Shown here one piece after another: positions 42,282-51,288 of a DNA stretch of 64,000 nt (positions within the stretch are counted from its first letter, which is position 1; each line of letters starts with the position of its first letter). The DNA is from Sphingomonas sp. Leaf20 (GTDB taxonomy: Bacteria; Pseudomonadota; Alphaproteobacteria; Sphingomonadales; Sphingomonadaceae), in contig NZ_LMKN01000009.1 in NCBI RefSeq assembly GCF_001421535.1, positions 608,030-672,029 of the forward strand, in the 5' to 3' direction. The notes below the pieces were generated by a model. It searched no databases and was not told where the DNA came from. It saw only the letters and a program-made list of their open reading frames with translations. Made by a program: the position numbers and the translations under genes.

Positions 42282-42563
42282 ATGAAGACGATTATGGCCG
42301 GCACGTTGGTGGCATTGCTCGGGCTCGGTGCCTGCGCGGCTACCGGCGCCGCGGACCGTGGCCAAACCGCGGCGTGCAAGGCGGATGCCGCTGCGACGCT
42401 GGCAGGGCAAGCCGCTCCGGACGACACCGCCATCCTCAAGCGCACCGGGGGCACGATCGTCCGTCGCATCGCGCCGGGCGATCCGACGACGAGGGACTAC
42501 CGCATCGAGCGCGTCACCGTCACGATCGCCGACGGCCGCATCGTTTCCGCGATCTGCGGCTGA
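42282..42563 (+). CDS. I78-family peptidase-inhibitor-like lipoprotein
   Basis: 93 residues. Lipobox LGACAA near residue 18. The mature domain with ACKADAAATLAGQ, ILKRTGGTIVRRIAPGDPTTRDYRIERVTV and ADGRIVSAICG matches the inhibitor I78 family, whose two conserved Cys (here AACKAD and AICG) are present. Such proteins inhibit serine proteases in the fungal founder member; the bacterial targets are not known. Ends 10 nt before the next lipoprotein gene. Confidence 0.82.
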   Translation: MKTIMAGTLVALLGLGACAATGAADRGQTAACKADAAATLAGQAAPDDTAILKRTGGTIVRRIAPGDPTTRDYRIERVTVTIADGRIVSAICG

Positions 42564-42573
42564 GCGCTCGGAC

Positions 42574-42948
42574 ATGGTCAGGTCAAGCCTGCTCCTGACG
42601 GTGGCGGCGCTGCTCGCAGGCTGCGCGGGGCAGCGTCCCATCGAGGGTCCGGTGCGCCTGGGCCAGATCGCCGCCGTCAACGGACCCCGCGTGAGAGCCG
42701 ACAAGGTGATCGAGGACAGCCGCTGTCCGGTCGACACCCAGTGTGTCTGGGCCGGGCGTCTCGTGGTGCGGGTTACCGTTCTGGGCGGCGGGTGGTCCAG
42801 GCAACTCGATCTGACGCTTGGCAATCCCGCCAATGTCACTGATGGCAGTCTGACGCTTGTGACAGCAACGCCGCCCAAACGATCGGGCGGGCGACGCGAC
42901 GGGCCCCTGCCCTATCGGTTCACGTTCCAGTTCCAGGGCGGGCTGTGA
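42574..42948 (+). CDS. Small lipoprotein, function unknown
   Basis: 124 residues. Signal with lipobox LLAGCAG (Cys about residue 17). The mature part has SRCPVDTQCVWAGRLVVRV, a Cys pair common in small sphingomonad lipoproteins, then a beta-rich region. No enzyme motif. It is 10 nt downstream of the I78-like gene and probably in the same operon. Confidence 0.75.
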   Translation: MVRSSLLLTVAALLAGCAGQRPIEGPVRLGQIAAVNGPRVRADKVIEDSRCPVDTQCVWAGRLVVRVTVLGGGWSRQLDLTLGNPANVTDGSLTLVTATPPKRSGGRRDGPLPYRFTFQFQGGL

Positions 42949-43057
42949 GCGTCTGCACGGGTCAACCTATCGGCAGAGAGGCTCGCCGTTGCCCTCATCC
43001 ATTGACGATGCTGGCGGCATGCGCTTCGTTGCGGAAAATGAGCTTGGAGCAGACATT

Positions 43058-43873
43058 ATGGCGTATCCTGTTGATCGACGTTCGCTGCTCGCCGGTGCCG
43101 CGCTGGGGGGCGTGACGCTCGCAAGCGCCGACGCGCGTGCGCAGTCCCGCCCCGGGCCAGCCACCCGACAGGTCATCTACGAGCTTCGAACCTATCATCT
43201 GGTCAACGGCCCGATGCGGGCACGCCTCGACGCCTATCTCCGCGAGGCCTTCATCCCCGCCGCGCGACGCGCAGGGTGCGGTCCGGTGGGGGTATTCACG
43301 GTCGCCATCGGTGAGGGAAGCCCGAGCGTCCTCGTCCTCGTCGCGCATCCCTCGATGGCGGATTTCCTTGCCATGCCCGACAGGATGGGCTCTGACGCGC
43401 GCTATGCCAAGGCGGCCGAGCCGTTTGCCAACGCCACGCCCGAGGCGCCGCCCTACGCCTCGATGGACGTGAAGTTGATGCGGGCCTTCCCGCACGTCCC
43501 GGACCTCGAGGTTCCGGACGCCGCCAGTGGCAACGCAGCGCGCATCTTCGAGCTGAGGACGTATTACAGCCATAGCGACAAGTCGGGCGCCACCAAGATC
43601 GACATGTTCGACACCGGCGGGGAGATTGCGATATTCCGCCGTACCGGCCTGACGCCGGTCTTCTTTGCCAAGGACCTGACGGGGCATCGTCTTCCCAGCC
43701 TGACGTACATGCTGACCTTCCAGGATCTTGCGACGCGCGAGCGGAACTGGAAGACATTCGCCACGGATCCGGCGTGGCGCAAGCTGATCGCGACACCGGG
43801 ACTTACCGACCCCGAAATCACCACGGGAATAGGAAACCAGATCCTGGCTCCGACGTCCTATTCGCAGATCTGA
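43058..43873 (+). CDS. NIPSNAP-family protein with Tat signal
   Basis: 271 residues from the ATG at 43058; an upstream frame start lacks a sensible signal. Tat-like signal VDRRSLLAGAALGGVTLAS. Two tandem ferredoxin-like NIPSNAP repeats start at VIYELRTYHLVNGPM and RIFELRTYYSHS. NIPSNAP proteins are small-molecule-binding or vesicle-related in eukaryotes; the exported bacterial versions have no known function. A hairpin at 43876 closes the unit. Confidence 0.82.
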   Translation: MAYPVDRRSLLAGAALGGVTLASADARAQSRPGPATRQVIYELRTYHLVNGPMRARLDAYLREAFIPAARRAGCGPVGVFTVAIGEGSPSVLVLVAHPSMADFLAMPDRMGSDARYAKAAEPFANATPEAPPYASMDVKLMRAFPHVPDLEVPDAASGNAARIFELRTYYSHSDKSGATKIDMFDTGGEIAIFRRTGLTPVFFAKDLTGHRLPSLTYMLTFQDLATRERNWKTFATDPAWRKLIATPGLTDPEITTGIGNQILAPTSYSQI

Positions 43874-43875
43874 CC

Positions 43876-43893
43876 AGCCAAGCGGGCTTGGCT
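43876..43893 (+). terminator. Hairpin after NIPSNAP gene
   Basis: Arms AGCCAAG / CTTGGCT (43876-43882 and 43887-43893) around CGGG, 2 nt after the stop codon. The following bases (CTGCCTCG) are not T-rich, so it is a hairpin end rather than a textbook intrinsic terminator. Confidence 0.45.
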
Positions 43894-44074
43894 CTGCCTC
43901 GATCACGTTGCTGACAACTGCGCCATTCGCGTTCGCAACGTCGCCACCACGCACCCATTGGACGCAGCCGGACGCGTTTAGGGCTTTTCTACTGACCTAT
44001 TATCGTGGAACATGTGCCCCTGATCGTACCGCGCCAACATCCAAAGGCGACGGACCAATCCTTTGGAGAGACTC

Positions 44075-44818
44075 ATGCGTAAGACGGCATGCATAGCGCT
44101 GGCCATGTTGGCATTGACCGGATCGACGGTCGCTGTCGCGAAGGACGGCACCGCGAACACACTCACCGCGCGCGAGCGGTCGGCCGGATGGAAACTGCTG
44201 TTCGACGGTCGGAATCTCGACGGCTGGGGCTCGTTCTCGGGCGGCGCACCGTCGCCGGCATGGCAGGTGCGCGACGGTGCGCTCGAACTGACCGCGACCA
44301 GCGGCAAGATGAGCGGCGGCGATCTCGTCACCGCCGATCGATACGGTGCGTTCGAACTGACGCTCGACTGGAAGGTCCAGGCCGGCGGCAACAGCGGCGT
44401 CCTCTATCTCGCGCGCAATCTGCCCGAAACCAAGCAGGTCTACGAGACCGGGCTCGAGATGCAGGTCCTCGACGACGCCGGCCATCCCGACGGCAAGATC
44501 CCGTCGCATCACGCGGGTGCGCTCTATGACATCACGATCCCGCCAACGGGCATCTCGCACCCGGCCGGGCAGTGGAACCACGCCCGCCTGCTCGTCGAAC
44601 CGGGTCGTATCCGGCAATGGCTCAACGGCACGCCGACCGCCGACACCTCCTATGGCGACGAGGCCTGGCGCCAGCGGGTCGCTGCATCGAAATTCGCCAA
44701 GATGCCGTTCTTCGGCACGTTCGGGGACGGCGTGATCGCGTTGCAGGACCACGGCGAGCCGGTCGCGTTCCGCAACATCAAGATCCGCCGCATCGGCCCC
44801 AGCGCGAAAGCGGGCTGA
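44075..44818 (+). CDS. DUF1080 protein (3-keto-glycoside hydrolase/lyase-like)
   Basis: 247 residues from the ATG at 44075 behind GGAGAG. Signal peptide ends near VAVAK. The DUF1080 concanavalin-like domain contains GWKLLFDGRNLDGWGSF, AFELTLDWKVQAGGNSGVLYL, ETGLEMQVLDD and HHAGALYDI. Members act on 3-keto-glycosides produced by GMC sugar dehydrogenases; the next two genes encode exactly such a dehydrogenase. Probable periplasmic step of a 3-keto-disaccharide pathway. Confidence 0.88.
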   Translation: MRKTACIALAMLALTGSTVAVAKDGTANTLTARERSAGWKLLFDGRNLDGWGSFSGGAPSPAWQVRDGALELTATSGKMSGGDLVTADRYGAFELTLDWKVQAGGNSGVLYLARNLPETKQVYETGLEMQVLDDAGHPDGKIPSHHAGALYDITIPPTGISHPAGQWNHARLLVEPGRIRQWLNGTPTADTSYGDEAWRQRVAASKFAKMPFFGTFGDGVIALQDHGEPVAFRNIKIRRIGPSAKAG

Positions 44819-44820
44819 TC

Positions 44821-46527
44821 ATGACGCCCCTCGCCGCCGCCGCCACCGAGTCGTCCTATGACGTGATCATCGTCGGCTCTGGCGCGGCGGGCGGCATGGC
44901 CGCGTTCAGCCTGACCAAGTCGGGGCTTCGCTGCCTGATGCTCGAGGCCGGGCGCGATTATGACCCGCAGGCCGAGGTGAACATGTTCGCCCCCGAAAGC
45001 GATGCCCCGCTGCGCGGCGCGTCGACGCCCGACAAGCCGTTCGGCTATTTCGACGCGACCGTCGGCGGTGGCTGGCAGATCGACGGCGAGCCCTACACGA
45101 TGCGCGAAGGTTCCGATTTTCGCTGGTACCGCCCGCGGATGCTGGGGGGGCGCACCAACCATTGGGGCCGCCACGTTCCCCGCTGGGGCGCGTATGATTT
45201 CAAGCCGTTCTCGCGCGACGGCCTCGGCGTCGACTGGCCGATCGGCTATGACGACGTCGCGCCCTTCTATGATCGTGTCGAGCGCATGATCGGCGTCAAC
45301 GGCGGCCGGCTCGACCTCGAGAACCACCCGGATTCGCCCGCAGGCTGCCTGATGCCGCCGCCGCGGCCGCGTGTCCCCGAAATGCTGATCAAGGCGACCG
45401 CGGAAAGCCTCGGTATCCCCGTACGCTCGGCGCACACCGCGGTTCTGACGCGCGACATGCCCGACCCCGTCGCGCCGCGCAAAGCGTGTTTCAACGCCAC
45501 GCCGTGCACCCGCGGCTGCACGATCGGCGCGATGTTCCAGACGACGACGTCCTTCCTGCCGATGGCGAAGGCGACCGGGCGGCTGACGACGATCACCGAC
45601 GCGATGGTATCGCGCGTGACGATGGCGACGCCCGGCAAGGCCGCCGGCGTCGAATATGTCGACCGCAAGACCGGCCAGCGGCATCAGGTCAAGGCGCGCG
45701 CCGTGGTGCTGGCCGCGGGTACCGGCGAGACGACGCGCCTGTTGCTCAATTCGGGCGATCGCGGACGCGGGCTGGCGAATGCGTCGGGCGAGCTGGGGCG
45801 CAACCTTACCGATTCCACCGGCGCCTCGTTCCGTGCCTATGTTCCCGCACTCGCGGGTCGCCCCCGTTACAACGAGGACGGGATCGGCGGTCAGCATATC
45901 TACATCCCGTTCTGGCTGTACGGGCAGCAGAAGCGCGGCGAGCTCGACTTCGCGCGTGGCTATCATTTCGAGATCGGCGGCCGGTTCGGCGTCCCGCCCG
46001 CCGAGGCCCTGCCGAGAGCATGGGGTGCGGCGCTCAAGACGGCGGTCCGCAACACATCCGGCTCGACGATCGCCCTCACGCTGCGCGGCGAGATGATCCC
46101 CAACAAGGACACGTTCTGCGAGATCGATCCGGTCACGAAGGACCGGTTCGGCATCCCCGTCCTGCGCTTTTCGTTCCGCTGGTCGCAGAACGAGATCAAC
46201 CAGGTCGCGCATGGTCGTCGCACCGCGCACGCCGTCTTCAAGCGGATGAACGCGACGATCCTCGATCCCGATCTGCCGCCCGAGCAGATCATGACCGCGG
46301 GCGGGGAGATCATCCACGAGCTCGGGACCGCGCGCATGGGAGCGGATCCGCGATCGTCCGTGGTCGACGGCTATGGTCGCGCGTGGGAGGTCGACAATCT
46401 GGTGCTGATGGACGGCGCGGTCTTCGCGTCCGGCGCCCACAAGAACCCGACGCTGACCATTCTCGCGCTGGCGTTGCGCGCGTCGGAGCGATTGGCCAAG
46501 CGTATCAAGACAGGAGCGTTCGCATGA
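44821..46527 (+). CDS. GMC oxidoreductase, glucoside/glucose 3-dehydrogenase-like large subunit
   Basis: 568 residues, 2 nt after the DUF1080 gene. FAD motif VIIVGSGAAGGMAAF (about residues 14-28), RTNHWGRHVPRWG, catalytic His in HELGTARMG, and HKNPTLTILAL. Cys223, Cys229 and Cys233 form CX5CX3C, the [3Fe-4S] ligand pattern of FAD-dependent glucose dehydrogenases. It is exported with the Tat-signal small subunit encoded next (ATGA overlap). It resembles the catalytic subunits of bacterial 3-dehydrogenases for glucose and lactose. Confidence 0.9.
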   Translation: MTPLAAAATESSYDVIIVGSGAAGGMAAFSLTKSGLRCLMLEAGRDYDPQAEVNMFAPESDAPLRGASTPDKPFGYFDATVGGGWQIDGEPYTMREGSDFRWYRPRMLGGRTNHWGRHVPRWGAYDFKPFSRDGLGVDWPIGYDDVAPFYDRVERMIGVNGGRLDLENHPDSPAGCLMPPPRPRVPEMLIKATAESLGIPVRSAHTAVLTRDMPDPVAPRKACFNATPCTRGCTIGAMFQTTTSFLPMAKATGRLTTITDAMVSRVTMATPGKAAGVEYVDRKTGQRHQVKARAVVLAAGTGETTRLLLNSGDRGRGLANASGELGRNLTDSTGASFRAYVPALAGRPRYNEDGIGGQHIYIPFWLYGQQKRGELDFARGYHFEIGGRFGVPPAEALPRAWGAALKTAVRNTSGSTIALTLRGEMIPNKDTFCEIDPVTKDRFGIPVLRFSFRWSQNEINQVAHGRRTAHAVFKRMNATILDPDLPPEQIMTAGGEIIHELGTARMGADPRSSVVDGYGRAWEVDNLVLMDGAVFASGAHKNPTLTILALALRASERLAKRIKTGAFA

Positions 46528-47228
46528 CGCTTTCGAGGCGCGCCACGATGCAGTGGATGATGACCGCGGCGCTGCTCCCGCTCGCGCGCTGGTCGCCCGC
46601 GGACGCGGTGCCGGCGGGCAGCGGGACCGCGGTGGCGTTCGACACGGTCGCGGACTGGCCGTCCGTCCCCGCCGCCGCACCGGCAAAGGGGTATGGCCGC
46701 GATCCGAACCTGATGGAACCCAAGGTGCCTTGGCCGCTGACGTTCAGCAGCGGACAGCGCGGCGTCGTCGATCTGCTCGGCGACATGATCCTCCCCGCCG
46801 ATGCCGTATCGCCGGGCGCCGGGGCGCTGGGGGTCGGTGCGTTCATCGACGAATGGATCAGCGCGCCCTACCCGGTCCAGCAGGCGGACCGGCAGAAGAT
46901 CCTCGCCGGTCTCGGCTGGCTCGACGCGCAGGCGAGCGTGCTGCACGGCCAGCCGTTCGCCGCGATCACCGTGCAGCAACGCGGCGCGATGCTCGACGTG
47001 CTGAGCACCGCCGCCCCAAAAGCCAGCATGACCGCGCCGGTCGCGTTCATGGACACGCTGCGCAAGCTGTTCGTGCTGGGCTTCTACAGCCTGCCCGAAG
47101 GCAAGGCCGACATGGGATATATCGGCGACACGCCAAGCGAAGGCCCCTATCCCGGCCCGTCGCCGGAAGCGCTCGCGCATTTTGCCAAGCTGATCGGCGC
47201 GATGGGGCTGACATACGCCCCCGTCTAG
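46524..47228 (+). CDS. Gluconate 2-dehydrogenase subunit 3-family protein, Tat signal
   Basis: 234 residues overlapping the GMC gene by 4 nt. Tat-like signal SRRATMQWMMTAALLPLA. The domain has LLGDMILPADAVSPGAGALGVGAFIDEW, QQRGAMLDVL, FVLGFYSLPEGKADMGYIG, typical of the small subunit that escorts and anchors GMC dehydrogenases. No cytochrome c gene is nearby, so the electron acceptor must be encoded elsewhere. Confidence 0.9.
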   Translation: MTLSRRATMQWMMTAALLPLARWSPADAVPAGSGTAVAFDTVADWPSVPAAAPAKGYGRDPNLMEPKVPWPLTFSSGQRGVVDLLGDMILPADAVSPGAGALGVGAFIDEWISAPYPVQQADRQKILAGLGWLDAQASVLHGQPFAAITVQQRGAMLDVLSTAAPKASMTAPVAFMDTLRKLFVLGFYSLPEGKADMGYIGDTPSEGPYPGPSPEALAHFAKLIGAMGLTYAPV

Positions 47229-47279
47229 CGGGCAGCGTCGGTTACTTGCCCATGGCAGTCGTCTCGTGCGCCGCGGTAG

Positions 47280-48584
47280 TCAAAGCGAGTATCCAAAGAT
47301 CACCAGCACCGATTTCTTCAGGCGACCGTCACCGCCCTGGGCCGCGCCGGATATGAACTGTCCGGCGCCGACATAGGGGTCATTCCGGCCGATCAGGAAT
47401 TCCGAATACACCTTGATCCGCTTCGATCGCTTCGACGACCAGACCGCCCCGATATCGAGCCGCTCGCTATCCCTGAACCCGCGCGCATCCTTGAAGAAAC
47501 GGCCGTAATTCACATAGGGGGCAATGTCGAACGGCAGGCTCCCCGTATCGATCGATCGGCCGATTTCGCCGAATATATAGGTTCCTTTCGTCGCGATGTT
47601 GTACGACGCATCGAACCCGCCGACGGTGATTATGTCGTTGCGGCCCGGATTGCGCGGATCGATGTCCTGCCGCGCGACCAGCGTCTTGGCATGCCATGCG
47701 CCTTTGCTCCCGGTCAGGCTTGCCGCGAGGATACGCTTGCTGCCGTCCGCGCGCGTATCGAAATTGTGGATCGTCGAGAACCAGCCCGAGATCGTGGCGC
47801 TGAGCTTCGCATCCGCGGTCGCCGCCAGCGTGTAGCTGGCATTGCCGATCAGCATGTTGCGTTCGTCGTTGCGCGAGCCGTCCGGCACATAGCTGTCGGC
47901 CCTGGCGATGTTCGTCGAATAGCGTGACGAGTCCGAGCTGATCCCCGCACCGGCCGGTCCGCTGGCGGGGAAGAAGCCGAGCTCCACGCGATAGCGGGGT
48001 GTCTCATGGCGGAATTTCACGCCAAGATTATACGTCTCCTCGAACCCATAGACGAACGCCAGGTCGTTGAGGATCGATGATCCCCAATACCGGTCGTCGA
48101 ACGGGACCGGCTGCACGCCGGCGGTCAGGCTGTCAGCTTCGGTCAGATTGACGCCGCCATAGGCGTACATCAGGAACCGTACCTCGCCCGGATAGTCGCG
48201 GTACCCGGCCGGCTTGCCATAGATGAAATTGCCCCCGAGGAACCGGTATTGCGCCGACCCGAACACCGTGTCGGACGTATAGTCCGCCGTCAGCGCCAGC
48301 GTATCGAACGAGAGATGGCTCGACGTTCGCGGCTCGCCGCTCGCGGCCGCGTCGTTGAAGCGGAGATCGTACCGTCCCCGCAGCGTCGCACCGACTTTCA
48401 GGCCTTTCTTCGGCGATGCAGGCGGTGCGACGTCCGGCTTGGCAATTGGCGGCGACGCGGTCTCCCCGCCATCGGCCGTCGCCTCATCCGCATTGCCGGT
48501 CGGTGACGGGGCGCCCTGCGGGCACGCCGCGCCGGGAACGCATTGCTGTTCGATGACGATCGGAACGGGCGGTGTCCAAGGCAT
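47280..48584 (-). CDS. Outer-membrane porin-like beta-barrel protein
   Basis: 434 residues from the ATG at 48584 behind AAGGAG. Residues ~60-434 have the alternating aromatic/polar strand pattern of an OprO/OprP- or DcaP-like porin (GLKVGATLRGRYDLRF, then strands to LVIFGYSL). The N-terminus (MPWTPPVPIVIEQQ, then a Pro/Ala/Asp-rich linker) is not a signal peptide, and the frame upstream is closed by a stop at about 48630. Either the signal was lost or the true start is disrupted. It is 63 nt downstream of the RibBX gene, so it probably ends the permease operon. Confidence 0.72.
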   Translation of the reverse strand: MPWTPPVPIVIEQQCVPGAACPQGAPSPTGNADEATADGGETASPPIAKPDVAPPASPKKGLKVGATLRGRYDLRFNDAAASGEPRTSSHLSFDTLALTADYTSDTVFGSAQYRFLGGNFIYGKPAGYRDYPGEVRFLMYAYGGVNLTEADSLTAGVQPVPFDDRYWGSSILNDLAFVYGFEETYNLGVKFRHETPRYRVELGFFPASGPAGAGISSDSSRYSTNIARADSYVPDGSRNDERNMLIGNASYTLAATADAKLSATISGWFSTIHNFDTRADGSKRILAASLTGSKGAWHAKTLVARQDIDPRNPGRNDIITVGGFDASYNIATKGTYIFGEIGRSIDTGSLPFDIAPYVNYGRFFKDARGFRDSERLDIGAVWSSKRSKRIKVYSEFLIGRNDPYVGAGQFISGAAQGGDGRLKKSVLVIFGYSL

Positions 48585-48647
48585 GCGTTCTCCTTCGCGG
48601 AGATGACCTCCGCGTCGCTGATTTCGGGATTACCGGGCTGGCGGCCG

Positions 48648-49844
48648 CTAGGTCGCGGTGGTCGGCATCAGGCTCCGCTCGCCCACCACCGCCAGGCCGT
48701 AGCCCGACAGTGCCACCAGCGTTCGGTGCGTGTTCGTCAGGAGGATCATCCGCTCGACGCCAAGCTCGGTCAGGATCATCGCGCCCACGCCATAGTCGCG
48801 AAGCTCCTCCATGTCCGACGGCGACAGGATCCCTGCGCGCGCCTTCAGCGCCATCGAGAAGCGATCGTCCCGCTGCCGGTTGATTGCGATGACGACGCCG
48901 GCCCCTTCTTCGGCGATCATCCGCATCGATCGCTCGAGCACGTCCATCCCCTGTCCGTCGCCGGCAAAGATGTCGGTCAGCGCCGAGATCGCGTGCATCC
49001 GGACCAGGGTCGGCTGCTCGGGATCGAGCACACCCTTGACCAGCGCGATCTGCTCGGTGCCGGTCGCGCGGTTGCGATAGGTGATCGCGCGCCACTCGCC
49101 GCCCCATCGGCTGTTGAACGTCACCTCGGTACATTTCTCGACGAGATGATCGTGACGACGGCGATACGCGATCAGATCGCGGATCGTGCCGACCTTGAGC
49201 CCGTGAAGCTGCGAGAAACCGATCAGGTCGCTCAACCGCGCCATCGTGCCGTCGTCATTCATGATCTCGCAGATGACGCCGGAGGGGTTGAGCCCGGCCA
49301 GCCTCGCGACATCGACTGCGGCCTCGGTATGGCCTGCGCGGACCAGCACGCCGCCATCGCGGGCGATCAGCGGAAAGACATGGCCGGGCGTGACGATTTC
49401 GCTCGGGCCGTTGGCGGAGTCGATCGCCACCGCAATCGTTCGGGCGCGATCGTTGGCGGAGATGCCCGTGGTGACCCCCACGCGCGCTTCGACCGAGGTG
49501 GTGAACGCGGTCTCGTGCCGCGTGCCGTTCTTCGGCGCCATCGGCTGAAGCCCGAGCTGATCGACCCGGTCGCGCGTCATCGCAAGGCAGATCAGCCCCC
49601 GGCCGTAGGTCGCCATGAAGTTGATCTTCTCCGGCGTCGCCATCTGCGCGGGAATGATGAGGTCGCCTTCATTCTCGCGATCCTCATCATCGACGAGGAT
49701 GAACATCCGGCCGTTCCGCGCCTCCTCGATGATCTCCTCCGGCGAGGACAGGAAATTCGGACGTAGGCGGGTCATCGTGTCGGGCGCCATGGCGTCCCTC
49801 CTGCTGGCTGGGTCGGTGAAGTGGCGGCTTGCGACGTCGGTCAT
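48648..49844 (-). CDS. ribBX: RibBX: DHBP synthase with degenerate GTP cyclohydrolase II-like domain
   Basis: 398 residues from the ATG overlapping the permease stop (ATGA). Residues ~25-225 are 3,4-dihydroxy-2-butanone-4-phosphate synthase with intact [21 protein letters not shown] and [17 protein letters not shown]. The remaining part resembles GTP cyclohydrolase II, but all three Zn cysteines (Cys54/65/67 in E. coli RibA) are replaced in the [17 protein letters not shown] region, so that activity should be lost. This matches the RibBX variant known in Proteobacteria. It would raise flavin supply for the flavin-dependent monooxygenase encoded divergently. Confidence 0.88.
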   Translation of the reverse strand: MTDVASRHFTDPASRRDAMAPDTMTRLRPNFLSSPEEIIEEARNGRMFILVDDEDRENEGDLIIPAQMATPEKINFMATYGRGLICLAMTRDRVDQLGLQPMAPKNGTRHETAFTTSVEARVGVTTGISANDRARTIAVAIDSANGPSEIVTPGHVFPLIARDGGVLVRAGHTEAAVDVARLAGLNPSGVICEIMNDDGTMARLSDLIGFSQLHGLKVGTIRDLIAYRRRHDHLVEKCTEVTFNSRWGGEWRAITYRNRATGTEQIALVKGVLDPEQPTLVRMHAISALTDIFAGDGQGMDVLERSMRMIAEEGAGVVIAINRQRDDRFSMALKARAGILSPSDMEELRDYGVGAMILTELGVERMILLTNTHRTLVALSGYGLAVVGERSLMPTTAT

Positions 49845-51253
49845 CGCGGCGTCACCATGGCGGGCGCGGCTACTTCGGCTGTACGTTCGGACTTGCCCGC
49901 GCCGAGGCCGAGATAGAGCGCGCCGGTCACGATCGGCGCGAGCAGCCAGCCAATGTCCATCCCGCCGATCGATGCCGCGAACGGCCCCGTGTGGATGGCG
50001 GAACTCAGGAACGGCAGCTGTACAGCGATACCCGCGAGATAGGCGATCGCCGCCCTGACGTTGAGGCGCCCGTAAATGCCGCCATCCGCCTCGAAGAACG
50101 AGGCGATGTCGTATCTGCCCTTCCGGACGACGTAGAAGTCGATGATGTTGATCGTCGCCCATGGCGCCAGCACCACCATCAGGCCGATGACGAAGCCGAT
50201 GAACCGGGGCACGAACGTGTCGGCGGACGTCGTCGCGACGCCGAGACAGCCACCGAGCACGATCACGGACAGCACGATCCGCGCCCTTCGCCCCGGCATC
50301 CACGACGCCACGAACGTCTGCGCCATGGTGATGAGCGACAGGACGGCACCGTAGATATTGAGCGCGTTGTGGCTGACGATGTTGAAGATGAAGAGGAGCA
50401 TCAGGACCGGCGCGAGCGCACCGACCGCACCACTGACCTGAGTCATGGGATCCGCGCCGACGGGGGCGCCGGCAACCGCCATCGCGCCGAGTATGAACGA
50501 CGCGGCCGCGCCCAGCGCAGCGCCGGCGAAGCTGGCGAGGAACGGCCCCCGGATTCCGACGCTCGGCGGCAGATAGCGCGAATAATCCGACGTGTAGCAG
50601 GCATAGGAGATGTGCCACACCGCCCCCAGCGAGAACATCGCGAACCAGCCCGCCATCGTAAACCCGCCGCGCCAGACGATTTCGGACGAAAGGCCCTCGG
50701 TCAGCCTGAACGCGGCATAGAGCAGGCCGAGGCCCATGAACCACATGCCCACCCGGTTGAGCAGGTGGATGACGTTATAGCCGAGGATCCCGATCCCCGC
50801 CGCGGCCGCGGCGGACAGCACCGCACCGATCGGAAGCCCGATCCCCGGCACCAGCGCGTGCACCGACTTCGCTGCGAGCACAATGTTCGAGGTGAAGAAG
50901 CCGACATACAGCAACGTCGCAAACGTCACGACGAGCAGCGCGCCATAGCGGCCGAACTGCCCCCGGCTCTGGATCATCTGCGCCAGGCCCATCTGCGGCC
51001 CTTGAGCGGAGCATGCCGCCAGCACCAGCGCGCCGACCAGATGCCCGAGGATGATCGCGGAGATGCTCCAGCCCAGCGAAAGGCCAAAGACCTGGATCGC
51101 CATCGCACCGGTCACGACGGGCAGTGGCGCGATGTTCGTGGTGAACCACAAGGTGAACAGGTCGCGCACGCGTCCATGTCGCTCGTCGAGCGGCACGAAG
51201 CCGATGCTGTTGGCTTCAATGGTGGCGGCTGGCGCCTCTCCCGGGGTTGCCAT
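49841..51253 (-). CDS. NCS1-family permease (nucleobase/hydantoin-type cation symporter)
   Basis: 470 residues from the ATG at 51253; a TTG at 51262 lies too close to the GAGGA site. About 12 membrane helices. N-terminal FVPLDERHGRVRDLFTLWFTTNIAPLPV and internal QMIQSRGQFGRYGA are hallmarks of the NCS1 (cytosine/purine/allantoin/thiamine) family. It imports a small, probably nitrogenous heterocycle. It leads the minus-strand operon permease-RibBX-porin, and its promoter region contains the TGGTATACCA operator. Confidence 0.9.
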   Translation of the reverse strand: MATPGEAPAATIEANSIGFVPLDERHGRVRDLFTLWFTTNIAPLPVVTGAMAIQVFGLSLGWSISAIILGHLVGALVLAACSAQGPQMGLAQMIQSRGQFGRYGALLVVTFATLLYVGFFTSNIVLAAKSVHALVPGIGLPIGAVLSAAAAAGIGILGYNVIHLLNRVGMWFMGLGLLYAAFRLTEGLSSEIVWRGGFTMAGWFAMFSLGAVWHISYACYTSDYSRYLPPSVGIRGPFLASFAGAALGAAASFILGAMAVAGAPVGADPMTQVSGAVGALAPVLMLLFIFNIVSHNALNIYGAVLSLITMAQTFVASWMPGRRARIVLSVIVLGGCLGVATTSADTFVPRFIGFVIGLMVVLAPWATINIIDFYVVRKGRYDIASFFEADGGIYGRLNVRAAIAYLAGIAVQLPFLSSAIHTGPFAASIGGMDIGWLLAPIVTGALYLGLGAGKSERTAEVAAPAMVTPR

Positions 51254-51278
51254 GGTCAGCAAGTCCTCTTATCATTTT

Positions 51279-51288
51279 TGGTATACCA
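51279..51288. promoter_or_regulatory. GntR operator-like palindrome, copy 1
   Basis: Perfect 10-bp palindrome TGGTATACCA in the 117-nt gap between the divergent permease and monooxygenase genes, 26 bp from the permease start. The identical 12-mer TTGGTATACCAT (51278-51289) occurs at the other end of the cluster. TNGTATACNA-like sites are typical of FadR-subfamily GntR regulators; the regulator gene is at 58144. Confidence 0.75.

Noticed and set aside
48543..49766. 407-residue plus-strand open frame opposite RibBX
   Set aside because: Antisense to a protein with intact DHBP synthase motifs.
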